Assembly (NCBI RefSeq): GCF_020640915.1
Contig: NZ_JADWDC010000012.1
Coordinates: forward strand, 1-36,453
DNA: 36,453 bases
Source: Waterburya agarophytonicola KI4
Lineage (GTDB): Bacteria > Cyanobacteriota > Cyanobacteriia > Cyanobacteriales > Xenococcaceae
Reading direction: 5' to 3'
A model generated the notes under the pieces. It worked only from the letters and a program-made list of their open reading frames with translations. It did no database searches and had not been told where the DNA came from. Made by a program: the position numbers and the translations under genes. Shown piece by piece: positions 1-9,453 of this stretch; the stretch's first letter is position 1, and each line of letters begins with the position of its first letter.

Positions 1-530
1 ATCGTCGGTGAAGTTTTGCTGTCTGATGTGGGATAAGAATTATTGGGGATTCAAGTCAACGTTGTTAGCTCTTAATAAAAGGGCAAGAAAAAGACAAGAC
101 AATCTGCCTTCTTCAGTTAATTTGTACGCAGCGTAAATTATCTGAGCCAATTAAAAACTTCTGCATGATTGTGTGACACTGCACTCCATCATACTTAGGT
201 GATTTCTGTTCAAGAATATACTCTCGTTCGACAAGTCAACTACGTACATATGTACAATGTATACAGGGATGAACCCTAGCACTTTGTTGAGTATTTTCTT
301 TTCGCTTAACCGCCTTTTTTAAAGCCTTACTTATATTAAATATTATATATGATAATACAAGAGTTTTACTCAGTGCGACATTACTTAACATTAATTTATT
401 GTGAAAAATATATACAAAAAGTTTCAACGATCAATTGTAATGGTTTCAACGAATAAATTTAAGAAATAATGCTTTGAATGAAGAAATAATTACTGACCGA
501 GATCTATATAGGTCAAATAGTGCTAGGATT
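1..530. other. Gene-free region upstream of thiC
   Basis: I see no credible gene here. The possible minus-strand frames are short, cysteine- or phenylalanine-rich, and one runs across the riboswitch. Visible signals are a 12-bp perfect palindrome GTACATATGTAC at 244-255, a 10-bp direct repeat GTTTCAACGA at 421-430 and 443-452 (22 bp start to start, about two helical turns), and an inverted repeat TGACC-N12-GGTCA at 494-515 just before the riboswitch. These could be regulator sites for thiC or for a divergent gene outside the window, but I cannot assign a regulator. Confidence 0.5.
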
Positions 531-535
531 CCTTT

Positions 536-2019
<1,484 letters not shown>

Positions 2020-2054
2020 TTGACAACTATTAAATAGTTGATTAGTTTAATTAT

Positions 2055-2090
2055 GGAGTAAGTTATTTATAGCTTGCTCCTTTTTTATTT
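2055..2090 (+). terminator. Rho-independent terminator of thiC
   Basis: GGAGTAAGT (2055-2063) pairs with GCTTGCTCC (2072-2080), allowing two G-T wobbles, around a short A/T loop. TTTTTTATTT follows directly (2081-2090). It lies 35 nt after the thiC stop. A second hairpin without a T-run, CAACTATT-A-AATAGTTG, lies at 2024-2040. Confidence 0.85.
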
Positions 2091-2115
2091 AAAAGCGATT
2101 TATTATTAATATTTT

Positions 2116-4029
2116 ATGGAAAGTTTGGGTACTATTTTTAGTGTTTTTATTGGCTGTTTGACTGCGACTTTAGTTGCTTGCTTGATCGTCCACTTTAACG
2201 GCAAAACTGTTATTAGTACTATAGATTTAGTTTCATCTTTATTTAATAGGGTTAACAAAAAAAATAATTATACTGTCAAAAAATGGTTGCCTATTGCTAC
2301 TGAAAGAGAAGTGATTATTCTAGGACTAGTCCCTCTGGCGATCGCATCTTTAATTAGTACTTCTGAGGGGAATTGTTATCATAGTATTCCAAGTTTTTTG
2401 ATTACAGAAGCAGTTGTTTTTAGTTTATTTTGTCTCAATTTCAAACAAGCAAACTGGAACAATAATTTATTCGGCAGGAATTTTTTAAGTAGAAATTTAG
2501 TAGTTTTTTTACTAGCTACTTTATGGTGTTTGGTATTTAGTATTTGGTGTTTTTTCTCTTTCAATCCTGCTTTTAATGCTGGTGCAGATCGATTAATTAT
2601 CAACGGTAATGCAGATATGTGGTTTTATACCAGAAGATTTGCTGGTTACAATTTAGATAATGTTAGTTTTGATAATAGTCCTGCTTGCGCTTATCTACAA
2701 ATAAGTCCTAAGAAATTTAGTTCTTTTATTGGTTCGATTCTTGTCTATTTCTCTCCCACAACAGTGTTTGCTATTACTTTGTTTCAAGGATTGCTTAGTT
2801 GTAGTTTGTTTTTGAGTTTGTTTGGTCACTGGCACAATTTTATTTATAACGGAAAAAGTTTATCTTTCAAGGCTGCTATTCTGGCTATTTTATGGGGAGT
2901 TACCTCTCCCTTAATTTACTGGTTGCTGATAACTTCTTATGCTTCTAATATTTTGTTTATCGCTATTTTTGTCTTAGGAATCACTGCTGCTAGAAATATT
3001 TGTCTCAATCGCGATCGATATCCTGACTTTACCGAGGCAATAATGTTATTTAGTTTTGTTATCTGTGTATTTTCTTTTTATATTGTTTTATTACCTGTTG
3101 CTTTATTTTTCTATCTAATAACTTTAATTGTTTATCAATACGAACAATATTTAACTCCTATTTATGGCATTAAAACCTTTGCCAAACTGATGTTGACTGC
3201 TGGAATAGCTATTCTATTCTGCGTTATATTTTTTAATCATCAAATAGCCCTAAAAGAAGTAGCAGGTAATTTAAATATTATGGAAGGACACGGGAAAAAT
3301 TTTGTCCCCCTCAACCCTTGGAGTTTATTACAAGAAAGACTAAATCCCATGCCCGTTAGAAGAGATTTTGGGGTTTGGTTTAATATTGTCGTGGGTACTA
3401 TAGTCTCTGGTTTTATTCTTAAAATAATTTACACTCAATTATCGATTCTAAACAACAAAAATCAAAGTAAAACTTTTTACTATAAGGACTTAATTGCTGC
3501 TGCACTTGTAATAGTAGCCTATGTAATTTATTTATTTGCTTATATTCCTTTAGATTTTACTTATCGCTTAGGTAAATTTGTCGTATCGCTTATTTACCCT
3601 CTAGCAATATTAGGCTTGTTACCAACCATTCTTTGGTATAGAGATAGTTATTATCATGCTAAATCTCGCACCTTTAAATTAATTGGTTCTGGATTAATTA
3701 CTTTACATCTCGTTCTACATTTAAGCCAAATGTCATTAAGCGTCAAACCAATGGGGAAATATCAATTAATCTCTACTAAAAACGTTAACAAGATTGATAG
3801 CCTAACAATTATTAAATGCCAGAAAAGCGATCCGAGTCAAAAATATCAAAAAATAGTTGGTTTAGATTTAGCTAAACAATATCCCGATCTAAAAATTAAT
3901 ATTTTAACGGAAGATAGCGCGATCGCTAATTACCCAGCAACAGATTTAATTTTGCGAGGAAGAGACATAGAAATCGAAGATGATGATAATGATGATAATA
4001 TTGTCTGCGCATTTGAGATAGATATTTAA
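2116..4029 (+). CDS. Large polytopic membrane protein of unknown function
   Basis: I do not recognise this 637-aa protein. At least ten hydrophobic segments are visible: one at residues 5-26, then around 65-82, 93-107 and 126-148, a run between roughly 200 and 345, and more to about residue 525. Between the fourth and fifth lies a 45-60 residue polar loop containing GNADMWFYTRRFAGYN. After the last segment come about 90 soluble residues ending in a very acidic tail (EIEDDDNDDN). A long early extramembrane loop with an aspartate among many helices is the layout of GT-C glycosyltransferases and polysaccharide-assembly proteins. That is a topology argument only, not homology. The gene is more AT-rich than thiC and aroC, has no strong ribosome-binding site and stands alone between the thiC terminator and a repeat-rich spacer. 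Real coding status is likely because the frame is long and shadow-free. Confidence 0.8.
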   Translation: MESLGTIFSVFIGCLTATLVACLIVHFNGKTVISTIDLVSSLFNRVNKKNNYTVKKWLPIATEREVIILGLVPLAIASLISTSEGNCYHSIPSFLITEAVVFSLFCLNFKQANWNNNLFGRNFLSRNLVVFLLATLWCLVFSIWCFFSFNPAFNAGADRLIINGNADMWFYTRRFAGYNLDNVSFDNSPACAYLQISPKKFSSFIGSILVYFSPTTVFAITLFQGLLSCSLFLSLFGHWHNFIYNGKSLSFKAAILAILWGVTSPLIYWLLITSYASNILFIAIFVLGITAARNICLNRDRYPDFTEAIMLFSFVICVFSFYIVLLPVALFFYLITLIVYQYEQYLTPIYGIKTFAKLMLTAGIAILFCVIFFNHQIALKEVAGNLNIMEGHGKNFVPLNPWSLLQERLNPMPVRRDFGVWFNIVVGTIVSGFILKIIYTQLSILNNKNQSKTFYYKDLIAAALVIVAYVIYLFAYIPLDFTYRLGKFVVSLIYPLAILGLLPTILWYRDSYYHAKSRTFKLIGSGLITLHLVLHLSQMSLSVKPMGKYQLISTKNVNKIDSLTIIKCQKSDPSQKYQKIVGLDLAKQYPDLKINILTEDSAIANYPATDLILRGRDIEIEDDDNDDNIVCAFEIDI

Positions 4030-4147
4030 ATCTCTTGTAAAATAATTTTAAGTATTAATAGTTATTGGTTATTAATTATTGGTAATACTCCCCAATTATG
4101 CGATCGCTGGATTACTCGCAATGCTCCATTACTAATATCTGTATCGT

Positions 4148-4180
4148 CTAATAACTAATGACTATTGACTAATAACTAAT
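4148..4180 (+). repeat. Direct repeat CTAATAACTAAT, two copies
   Basis: Identical 12-mers stand at 4148-4159 and 4169-4180 in the 212-bp spacer before aroC. Imperfect relatives (TATTGGTTATTAATTATTGG) lie at about 4062-4081. Such degenerate 'ttattggttatt' runs are common in cyanobacterial spacers. No function is assigned. Confidence 0.6.
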
Positions 4181-4241
4181 AGGAAAAGTACGCCAGGTAC
4201 GATAAAATACAGAGTCGCTTATCTAAGATATAACAAGCATC

Positions 4242-5342
4242 ATGGGGAACACATTTGGCAAGATATTTCGCATTACTACTTATGGAGAGTCTCATGGAGG
4301 TGGTGTCGGGGTAGTTATTGATGGTTGCCCCCCCCAGCTAGAGATTAGTGAAGCAGAAATACAGGTAGATCTAGACCGCAGAAGACCAGGACAAAGTAAG
4401 ATTACCACTCCTAGAAAAGAAAGCGATACTTGCGAAATAATGTCGGGGGTTTTCGAGGGGAAAACTTTAGGTACGCCAATTTCAATTCTAGTCAGAAACA
4501 AAGATGCGCGATCGCAAGACTATAATGAGATGGCGGTTAAATATCGTCCTTCTCACGCCGATGCTACCTATGATGCCAAGTATGGCATTCGTAACTACAA
4601 AGGAGGTGGTAGATCTTCAGCTAGAGAAACCATTGGTCGAGTCGCTGGTGGTGCGATCGCCAAAAAGATTTTACACCAAGTTGCAGGGGTGCAAATTATT
4701 GCTTATGTCAAGCGCATCAAAGACATCGAAGCAGAAGTAGATAGCAACACCGTTACCCTGGAACAAGTAGAAAGTAACATAGTTCGTTGTCCTAATAGTG
4801 AATGTGCCGAAGTAATGATCGATCGCATCGAACAAGCCAGAAAAGATAAAGATTCTTTAGGAGGGGTGGTAGAATGCGTGGCACGTCATGTTCCCAGAGG
4901 TTTGGGCGACCCTGTATTTGATAAATTAGAAGCAGATTTGGCTAAAGGTGTGATGTCTCTTCCTGCAACTAAAGGTTTTGAAATTGGTTCGGGTTTTGCT
5001 GGGACAACAATGACGGGTAGCGAACACAACGACGAATTCTATATTGACGACAATGGAGATACGAGGACGGTTTCCAATCGCTCTGGAGGAGTCCAGGGGG
5101 GTATTTCTAATGGCGAAAATATCGTCATTCGGGTGGCGTTTAAACCCACTGCAACTATCGGGAAGGAACAGAAAACCGTGACCAAAGATGGAGAAGAAAC
5201 TTCTCTCGCAGCCAAAGGCAGACACGATCCTTGCGTATTACCCAGAGCAGTTCCAATGGTAGAAGCAATGGTAGCTTTAGTATTGTGCGATCGCCTTTTA
5301 TATAATAATGCCCAGTGTAAAACATTGAACGATTCAAACTAG
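4242..5342 (+). CDS. aroC: Chorismate synthase AroC
   Basis: Last step of the shikimate pathway: 5-enolpyruvylshikimate-3-phosphate to chorismate, using reduced FMN, in the cytosol. The family signatures run the whole length: [20 protein letters not shown] at the N-terminus, [47 protein letters not shown], and [17 protein letters not shown] near the C-terminus. Length is 366 aa, close to the family's 350-390. The ATG at 4242 gives the normal MGNTFGK start. The next intact gene on the strand is chorismate lyase at 6152, which uses the product; a broken dehydrogenase lies between them. Two HIP1 sites lie inside the gene, so it looks native. Confidence 0.97.
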   Translation: MGNTFGKIFRITTYGESHGGGVGVVIDGCPPQLEISEAEIQVDLDRRRPGQSKITTPRKESDTCEIMSGVFEGKTLGTPISILVRNKDARSQDYNEMAVKYRPSHADATYDAKYGIRNYKGGGRSSARETIGRVAGGAIAKKILHQVAGVQIIAYVKRIKDIEAEVDSNTVTLEQVESNIVRCPNSECAEVMIDRIEQARKDKDSLGGVVECVARHVPRGLGDPVFDKLEADLAKGVMSLPATKGFEIGSGFAGTTMTGSEHNDEFYIDDNGDTRTVSNRSGGVQGGISNGENIVIRVAFKPTATIGKEQKTVTKDGEETSLAAKGRHDPCVLPRAVPMVEAMVALVLCDRLLYNNAQCKTLNDSN

Positions 5343-5401
5343 GCTAACAAATAGCTATCCTAAAAGTAAGAAAACACTGAAAAGCTGAAAAAAAGACAAC
5401 C

Positions 5402-6045
5402 ATGACATCGATAAAAGCTTATGCAGCACAAACAAAAGCTGCCCTCAAAGAATTTGAAATTGAACGTCGCAACTTAGGTTCGGATGACGTACAAATTGCG
5501 ATCGATTATTGTGGAGTCTGCCACAGCGATCTGCACATGGTTAACAATGACTGGGGTTCGTCTTCCTATCCCCTCGTACCAGGACACGAAATTATTGGTC
5601 GCGTTACGGAGGTGGGAGACAAGGTAAAAGAGTTTAAAATAGGCGATCGCGTTCGTGTCGGTTTTTTGGTAGATTCCTGTCGCACCTGCGAAGCTTGCTA
5701 AGTCGATCTCGAACAATATTGCCTGAATGGATTTACTTTGACCTACGGTAGCAAAACTCCAGATCCAGGGGGTTATACTTATGGCGGTTATTCCAAAATG
5801 ATTGTTTGCGATCGCAATTTTGTTTTGCGCGTACCAGAAAATTTAGACTTAGCTGGTGCTGCACCATTATTGTGCGCTGGCATTACAACTTATTCACCTC
5901 TAAAGCATTGGGGCGTTAAAGCAGGTCAAACAGTCGGTATTATTGGACTGGGTGGATAGATAAAGTTAATGATGCCTACAAACGAATGCAAAAATCAGAT
6001 GTGAAGTATCGTTTTGCGATCGACATGAATACTTTAGCAGACTGA
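5402..6045 (+). pseudogene. Decayed zinc-type alcohol dehydrogenase (CAD/YahK-like)
   Basis: Remnant of a medium-chain zinc alcohol dehydrogenase that would act on aldehydes with NADP(H). The N-terminal part reads normally: GVCHSDLHM with the catalytic zinc cysteine, GHEIIGRV and CRTCEAC. An in-frame TAA at 5699-5701 then cuts it where the family has a sense codon. The same frame continues through EQYC, the GGYS and AGITTYSPL blocks, to the start of the Rossmann motif GIIGLGG, and meets TAG at 5957-5959. From 5959 in the next frame comes the normal C-terminus, ending RFAIDMNTLAD at 6045. About 130 codons of the NADP-binding domain are missing between these parts. The three lesions (stop, deletion, frame change) make a functional product very unlikely. 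Confidence 0.93.
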
Positions 6046-6151
6046 TTGAGGGTAATTCTTTTCAGACAAAGGGTTTTTCCTCGCCAACGAGAAATTTTGA
6101 GCAAATAGCGTTACCATCTTTATTAACAAGAATAAAGTTTTGTAACTAAAA

Positions 6152-6754
6152 GTGACTGCAACCCGATCATTCGATATTCAAACTACTCCTAGTAGCTGGC
6201 ACTCTCTCCAACCCATTTGGCAGGGGGGAAAAGATATAGTGCAGCAAGGTTTACCCCACCATCAGCTTGCACCTACTTGGCAGATGCTTTTATTGGGTGA
6301 TGGTTCGCCAACCCATCTTTTACAGTTACTTACTGGGGAGCAAACTGAAGTAGACGTAATCGATATGTCTCTCATTGGTCAAAAAGATGATGGCGCGCCC
6401 GAGGAGATTGAAGCAATTTCGGGTTCTAGATTGAGAAGACAGGTATGGCTGCGTACAGCATCTGGTCAAAGATTAGCCTACGCTGCTTCATGGTGGAATG
6501 CGAGGGTGGTTGATGATTATCTGCAAAATCGCTCTGAACCTATTTGGCGTAGTCTTTCAACATTACATACTGAGCTTTATCGAGATGTGCGAGGAGTCTA
6601 TTGTGGCTCTTGTCCTACTCTAGAAGCAGAATTTGGCGAAAAAGCACCATTTTGGGGTCGTCATTATCTATTTTGGCACGATCGCCAGCCGTTAACTTTG
6701 ATTTATGAAGTATTTTCTCCTTATTTACAGAAATATCTTGGACAAATGAGTTAG
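6152..6754 (+). CDS. Chorismate lyase, cyanobacterial type (DUF98/Ycf21-like)
   Basis: Predicted to split chorismate into 4-hydroxybenzoate and pyruvate, the entry to plastoquinone head-group synthesis in cyanobacteria. The 200-aa sequence resembles the cyanobacterial family that includes Synechocystis Sll1797, rather than enterobacterial UbiC in detail. Recognisable features are HHQLAPTWQMLLLGDGSPT near residue 40, SGSRLRRQVWLRT, LAYAASWWN, and a C-terminal stretch GRHYLFWHDRQPLTLIYEVFSP. The start is GTG at 6152; I see no ATG that fits better. It lies about 100 bp past the alcohol dehydrogenase remnant, on the same strand as aroC. I am confident of the family and less sure of the exact enzymatic proof in this organism. 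Confidence 0.85.
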   Translation: MTATRSFDIQTTPSSWHSLQPIWQGGKDIVQQGLPHHQLAPTWQMLLLGDGSPTHLLQLLTGEQTEVDVIDMSLIGQKDDGAPEEIEAISGSRLRRQVWLRTASGQRLAYAASWWNARVVDDYLQNRSEPIWRSLSTLHTELYRDVRGVYCGSCPTLEAEFGEKAPFWGRHYLFWHDRQPLTLIYEVFSPYLQKYLGQMS

Positions 6755-6794
6755 AATCAGAAGTCTTTTTTACCAGAGAATTTGGGTCTATTAT

Positions 6795-6968
6795 TTGGGA
6801 TTGAACACCACGATTGATTTGAGCCAAAACTACAAACGGAACATCAAACTGTTTGGCAATGTCCTTACAAGCACCAGAATATTTGCCAATAGCTTGCGCT
6901 CTGTTCCCTGCTGCTCTATCTCCAAGCTTCTGAATATAATTCAAGCACAACTAATCCTAGTTCACCTC
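6795..6968 (-). pseudogene. Fragment of a DnaB-type replicative helicase
   Basis: Reading the minus strand from 6968 gives GELGLVVLE. After one extra T near 6940 the next frame gives YIQKLGDRAAGNRAQAIGK, then DIAKQFDVPFVVLAQINRG. This is the Walker B (LVVxxYIQ) and sensor region of the RecA-like domain of DnaB-family helicases, about 55 residues. No Walker A part and no C-terminus are present; similarity stops after VQSQ at 6795. It is therefore a frameshifted scrap, starting right at the stop codon of the next minus-strand gene (6971). A cyanobacterial dnaB paralogue or mobile-element helicase is the likely source. Confidence 0.85.
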
Positions 6969-6970
6969 TC

Positions 6971-7276
6971 TTAGACTGAATTTTTCTTAGCCTTGCGACG
7001 TTGAGCATCAGGACAAGGAGGAGAAGACAAAGAGCCATCGAGCCATCCCGCAGCTTGATTGATGTGTTCTAAAGCTTCTTGGGGTCGATCCTTTAATAAA
7101 AATACTAATGCCGAGGTCAACTGCTGTTTTGCTTGTGCTTTGCGGTTTCCTTTCAAACGATGCCAATCTTGATGAGCAATGAGATTTCTTTCTACTAGTG
7201 CTTGAGCGAGTTCCAAATCGCTTAGATCGGCAGGTACTTTGTTTTGATTGCTAGATAAGGGCGTTACTTCAAACAT
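6971..7276 (-). CDS. Small conserved cyanobacterial protein (possibly DUF6439)
   Basis: A 101-aa soluble protein, probably alpha-helical, with a basic C-terminus (RRKAKK). The core LSDLELAQALVERNLIAHQDW followed by KGNRKAQAKQQLTSALVFLL looks like a small family I associate with cyanobacteria and plastids (DUF6439, from memory and unverified). No enzymatic motif is visible. The ATG at 7276 starts MFEVTPLSSNQ. It is divergent from the gene at 7326, with a 49-bp shared spacer, so the two may share a regulatory region. Its stop codon is followed directly by the dnaB scrap. Confidence 0.75.
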   Translation of the reverse strand: MFEVTPLSSNQNKVPADLSDLELAQALVERNLIAHQDWHRLKGNRKAQAKQQLTSALVFLLKDRPQEALEHINQAAGWLDGSLSSPPCPDAQRRKAKKNSV

Positions 7277-7325
7277 AGGTTAATATCGTGTCGATCTAAA
7301 TAATGCGTCATCTCTAATTTTAACG

Positions 7326-7670
7326 ATGTCTTCTCCTAAATCTAGCGATATAAAAGAAAATGACCTAGAACAAATATTGATGGAGGTAGAAAAATCCCTC
7401 GAACAACTACAAGAGCGACATACTCAGGTCAAGCAAGATCTAGAAAAGCGATCGCAGATCCAAGAACGTCAGCAAGAGTTAAAAGAGCAACAAAAAGCAA
7501 CGTCTGCTGTCAAACCACTTAAAACAGAATTAAAAAGCTTACAGGAAGAGTTGGATAGTCTGGAATTAAGTCTCGAAAGCGTTTTGTTACCCGATATCTT
7601 TTGGCAAGTAGTGCGGTTTGTTTTTTTGGGAATTGCGATCGGCTGGTTTTTGCATATGTGGGCGAGTTAG
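7326..7670 (+). CDS. Coiled-coil protein with C-terminal membrane anchor
   Basis: A 114-aa protein of unknown function. Residues about 12-88 are charged heptad-like sequence rich in E, K, Q and L (EVEKSLEQLQERHTQ and similar), predicted as a long coiled coil. Residues about 92-111 form one hydrophobic segment (FWQVVRFVFLGIAIGWFLHM). The layout is that of a tail-anchored protein with the coiled coil in the cytosol. ATG 7326 is the natural start. Divergent from the small gene at 7276. The group II intron begins 58 bp downstream, in antisense orientation, so the gene itself is not interrupted. Confidence 0.75.
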   Translation: MSSPKSSDIKENDLEQILMEVEKSLEQLQERHTQVKQDLEKRSQIQERQQELKEQQKATSAVKPLKTELKSLQEELDSLELSLESVLLPDIFWQVVRFVFLGIAIGWFLHMWAS

Positions 7671-7768
7671 TATTGCTGCGCGAAAGTAATAAGTTAAGTC
7701 AATAAGTATTGATTTATTTGGTAATTGATTAGGTCGAGGTAGCTGTTTCCAGCTTACCCCTCCTATCC

Positions 7769-7802
7769 GAACCGTGCTTGTCACTTTCACGACACACGGC
7801 TG
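7769..7802 (-). ncRNA. Group II intron domain V
   Basis: On the minus strand, AGCCGTG pairs with CACGGTT and TGTCGT pairs with GTGACA around a GAAA tetraloop, with a two-base AG bulge. This is the catalytic hairpin with the AGC triad at its 5' base, and no change that would destroy it is visible. Domain VI follows at about 7729-7768, with its own GAAA-capped stem and the bulged adenosine at 7734. Confidence 0.9.
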
Positions 7803-7837
7803 CTCAAACGTATCCACTATTGTCATTAACTGACTTC

Positions 7838-8887
7838 TCAACTACTAAATACAACGGGAATGTCGTCAATCCAAAGGTAGTCAACTTTAGACCATTCCTT
7901 TGCTAATTTCTTGTGGAAAATAGATGATTGTTTCTTCCTAATTTCAGTCATATCTAGGGCTGTTTTAGCGTCGTGACAATGTCCATGAAGGAGTTGAAGA
8001 TTTTCGTAACAATTTTTACCACCAAGGGCGGTAGCAATGATATGGTCTTCTTCTAGGATATCTCCTTCACGAAAGTGTAATCCACACCAGTTACATTTGC
8101 CTTTTTGCTTTTTGAGCTTATAGGCTTTTGAGGGAGGCATTTCGGTATGTCTTCCCATTCTGGTACTCCAGTAAACTAGATTGCCGTCATATGGGCTTTT
8201 ATCGCCTTTAACTTTTACATAATCAGTTGAACTGCTACCAAAGTCTCTATGCAGAAGTAACCGAAGGGGGTTCGCGTCCCCTTCTTTGGTTGCGAATATC
8301 CAGTTTTTATTACCGATTTTTGTAAAATATTTCTCATAAGCAGTTTTGAGACTTTTACATCGGTATCTTCCCCAAGCTCTTAATTTCTTAAAGACTAGAT
8401 AGTCTTGAAGTACGAACTTGTTAGTTGTAGAGGCATCAGAAAAATTGTAGTAGTTGCACCATCCTCTGATAATGGGATTTAATTCTCCTATTAAAAGGGC
8501 TTGTGGTGAATGTTTGTGTTTCTTGACTACTTTCCTAATGCTTTCCTGATGTTTTTTACAGGATTCTTGGGAAGGGTTAATGATGGTTTTAAAACCTAAT
8601 ATGTCACCGTTTGTTTTATGTGCCGAAACATATTTTCCCGCAGGGTATTGTCGAATGTTGTATCCGAGAAAGTTGAATCCTGCTTTTTTATCCTCGCTTA
8701 ACTCTGAATATAGAGTATGAGCGATTCTTGTTTTGGATGGTTTTAATTCCAAGCCAATGTCTTTTAACCATTCCGAAATTAAATCTCGGCATCTTATGAT
8801 TACATGAAGATCTTGATGTGTTACTACAAAATCATCAGCATATCTGATGTCGATCCCTACCAGTTTTTGTCTGGGGATGTAGTTGGG
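7838..8887 (-). pseudogene. Group II intron-encoded protein, C-terminal part
   Basis: About 350 codons of a reverse transcriptase/maturase/endonuclease without its beginning. The frame opens after a TAA at 8888-8890. It starts with GIDIRYADDFVVTH, the reverse-transcriptase catalytic block 5, at about 8800-8860. Then come RT6-7 (KTRIAHT, FNFLGYNIRQ) and maturase domain X (GELNPIIRGWCNYYNFSDA). The end is a complete HNH endonuclease: CNWC, EEDHIIATALGGKN, LLHGHCHDAKT. RT blocks 0-4 are absent, so reverse transcription is lost. The maturase and HNH parts have no stop codon, so decay after the deletion may be recent. No convincing start codon or ribosome-binding site is seen; a TTG at 8752 is the first possible one in frame. 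Confidence 0.92.
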
Positions 8888-9453
8888 TTACTTCGTTCCT
8901 ACAGTCATTTGTTTGAGTTCTTTAGGGCTTACCTATCCACCTATGTGAACTGAATGTGCGACACCAATAAAGTTAAGACTGGTGCTTCTAAGTTCTGTCT
9001 GATGTTCCAGACGTAGGGTGTGGTCTTTTACACCACTAGCTTATTCCCCCTACTCAGCCTTAGAGATGGTTCGGACGGTAATTTGTTTCCTACCCCACGA
9101 TGTCCTTTTCCTTGATATTATCTCAGTCCAGGGTCGGATATAGAACTCTTGCTTGCGGTTAGGCGTTTTCAGCAATTATCGCTCTGTCCGCTTTTACTCC
9201 CGCAGATTATATCTAGGTTATCAGTCCAGATATAAGGGAAACTTCTCTTCCTCGTCACCGAGGAGGACGCTGTATGCTTTTCTACCCCGCACAAGGGCGC
9301 AAAGACTTGGTTTTCTAGGTTACTCACCTCACTTTGATGAACTGTAAGTTATCATTTCTAAAGGATTAAAGTGCGAACTCAAGTCAGGGTGACTTACTTT
9401 AGAAATGTATTCTATCCCTCCATATGTATGGGTTTCAGAATAACGAATCGCAC

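Larger units (their letters stand above)
7728..9453 (-). mobile_element. Group II intron with internal deletion
   Basis: Minus-strand group IIB-like intron of 1726 nt. The 5' end reads GTGCGATTCG from 9453. The exon just before it, AAAGTTA (forward 9454-9460), pairs perfectly with TAACTTT in the loop of a CACCA/TGGTG hairpin (8962-8984), so these are IBS1 and EBS1. IBS2 CAGTCT (forward 9463-9468) can pair with GGACTG in domain I. Late domain I carries the GGAACGAAG block near 8900. The 3' end has domain V (7769-7802) with AGC, GAAA loop and AG bulge, and domain VI with a bulged A at 7734, seven nt before the end CCTAAT at 7728. Between late domain I and the YADD motif of the intron protein, domains II, III and reverse-transcriptase blocks 0-4 are missing, roughly 1 kb or more. 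Confidence 0.88.

Noticed and set aside
421-452. GTTTCAACGA pair as the start of a CRISPR array
   Set aside because: Only two 10-bp copies and no spacer-repeat pattern follow; no cas genes in the window.
6615-6794. Minus-strand frame continuing past the dnaB scrap
   Set aside because: Similarity to DnaB stops at 6795; the rest is antisense to chorismate lyase.
9288-9292. A second GTGCG on the minus strand as the intron 5' end
   Set aside because: The exon before it (GCCCTT) has no matching exon-binding loop, while the exon at 9454 pairs perfectly with a hairpin loop at 8969-8975.
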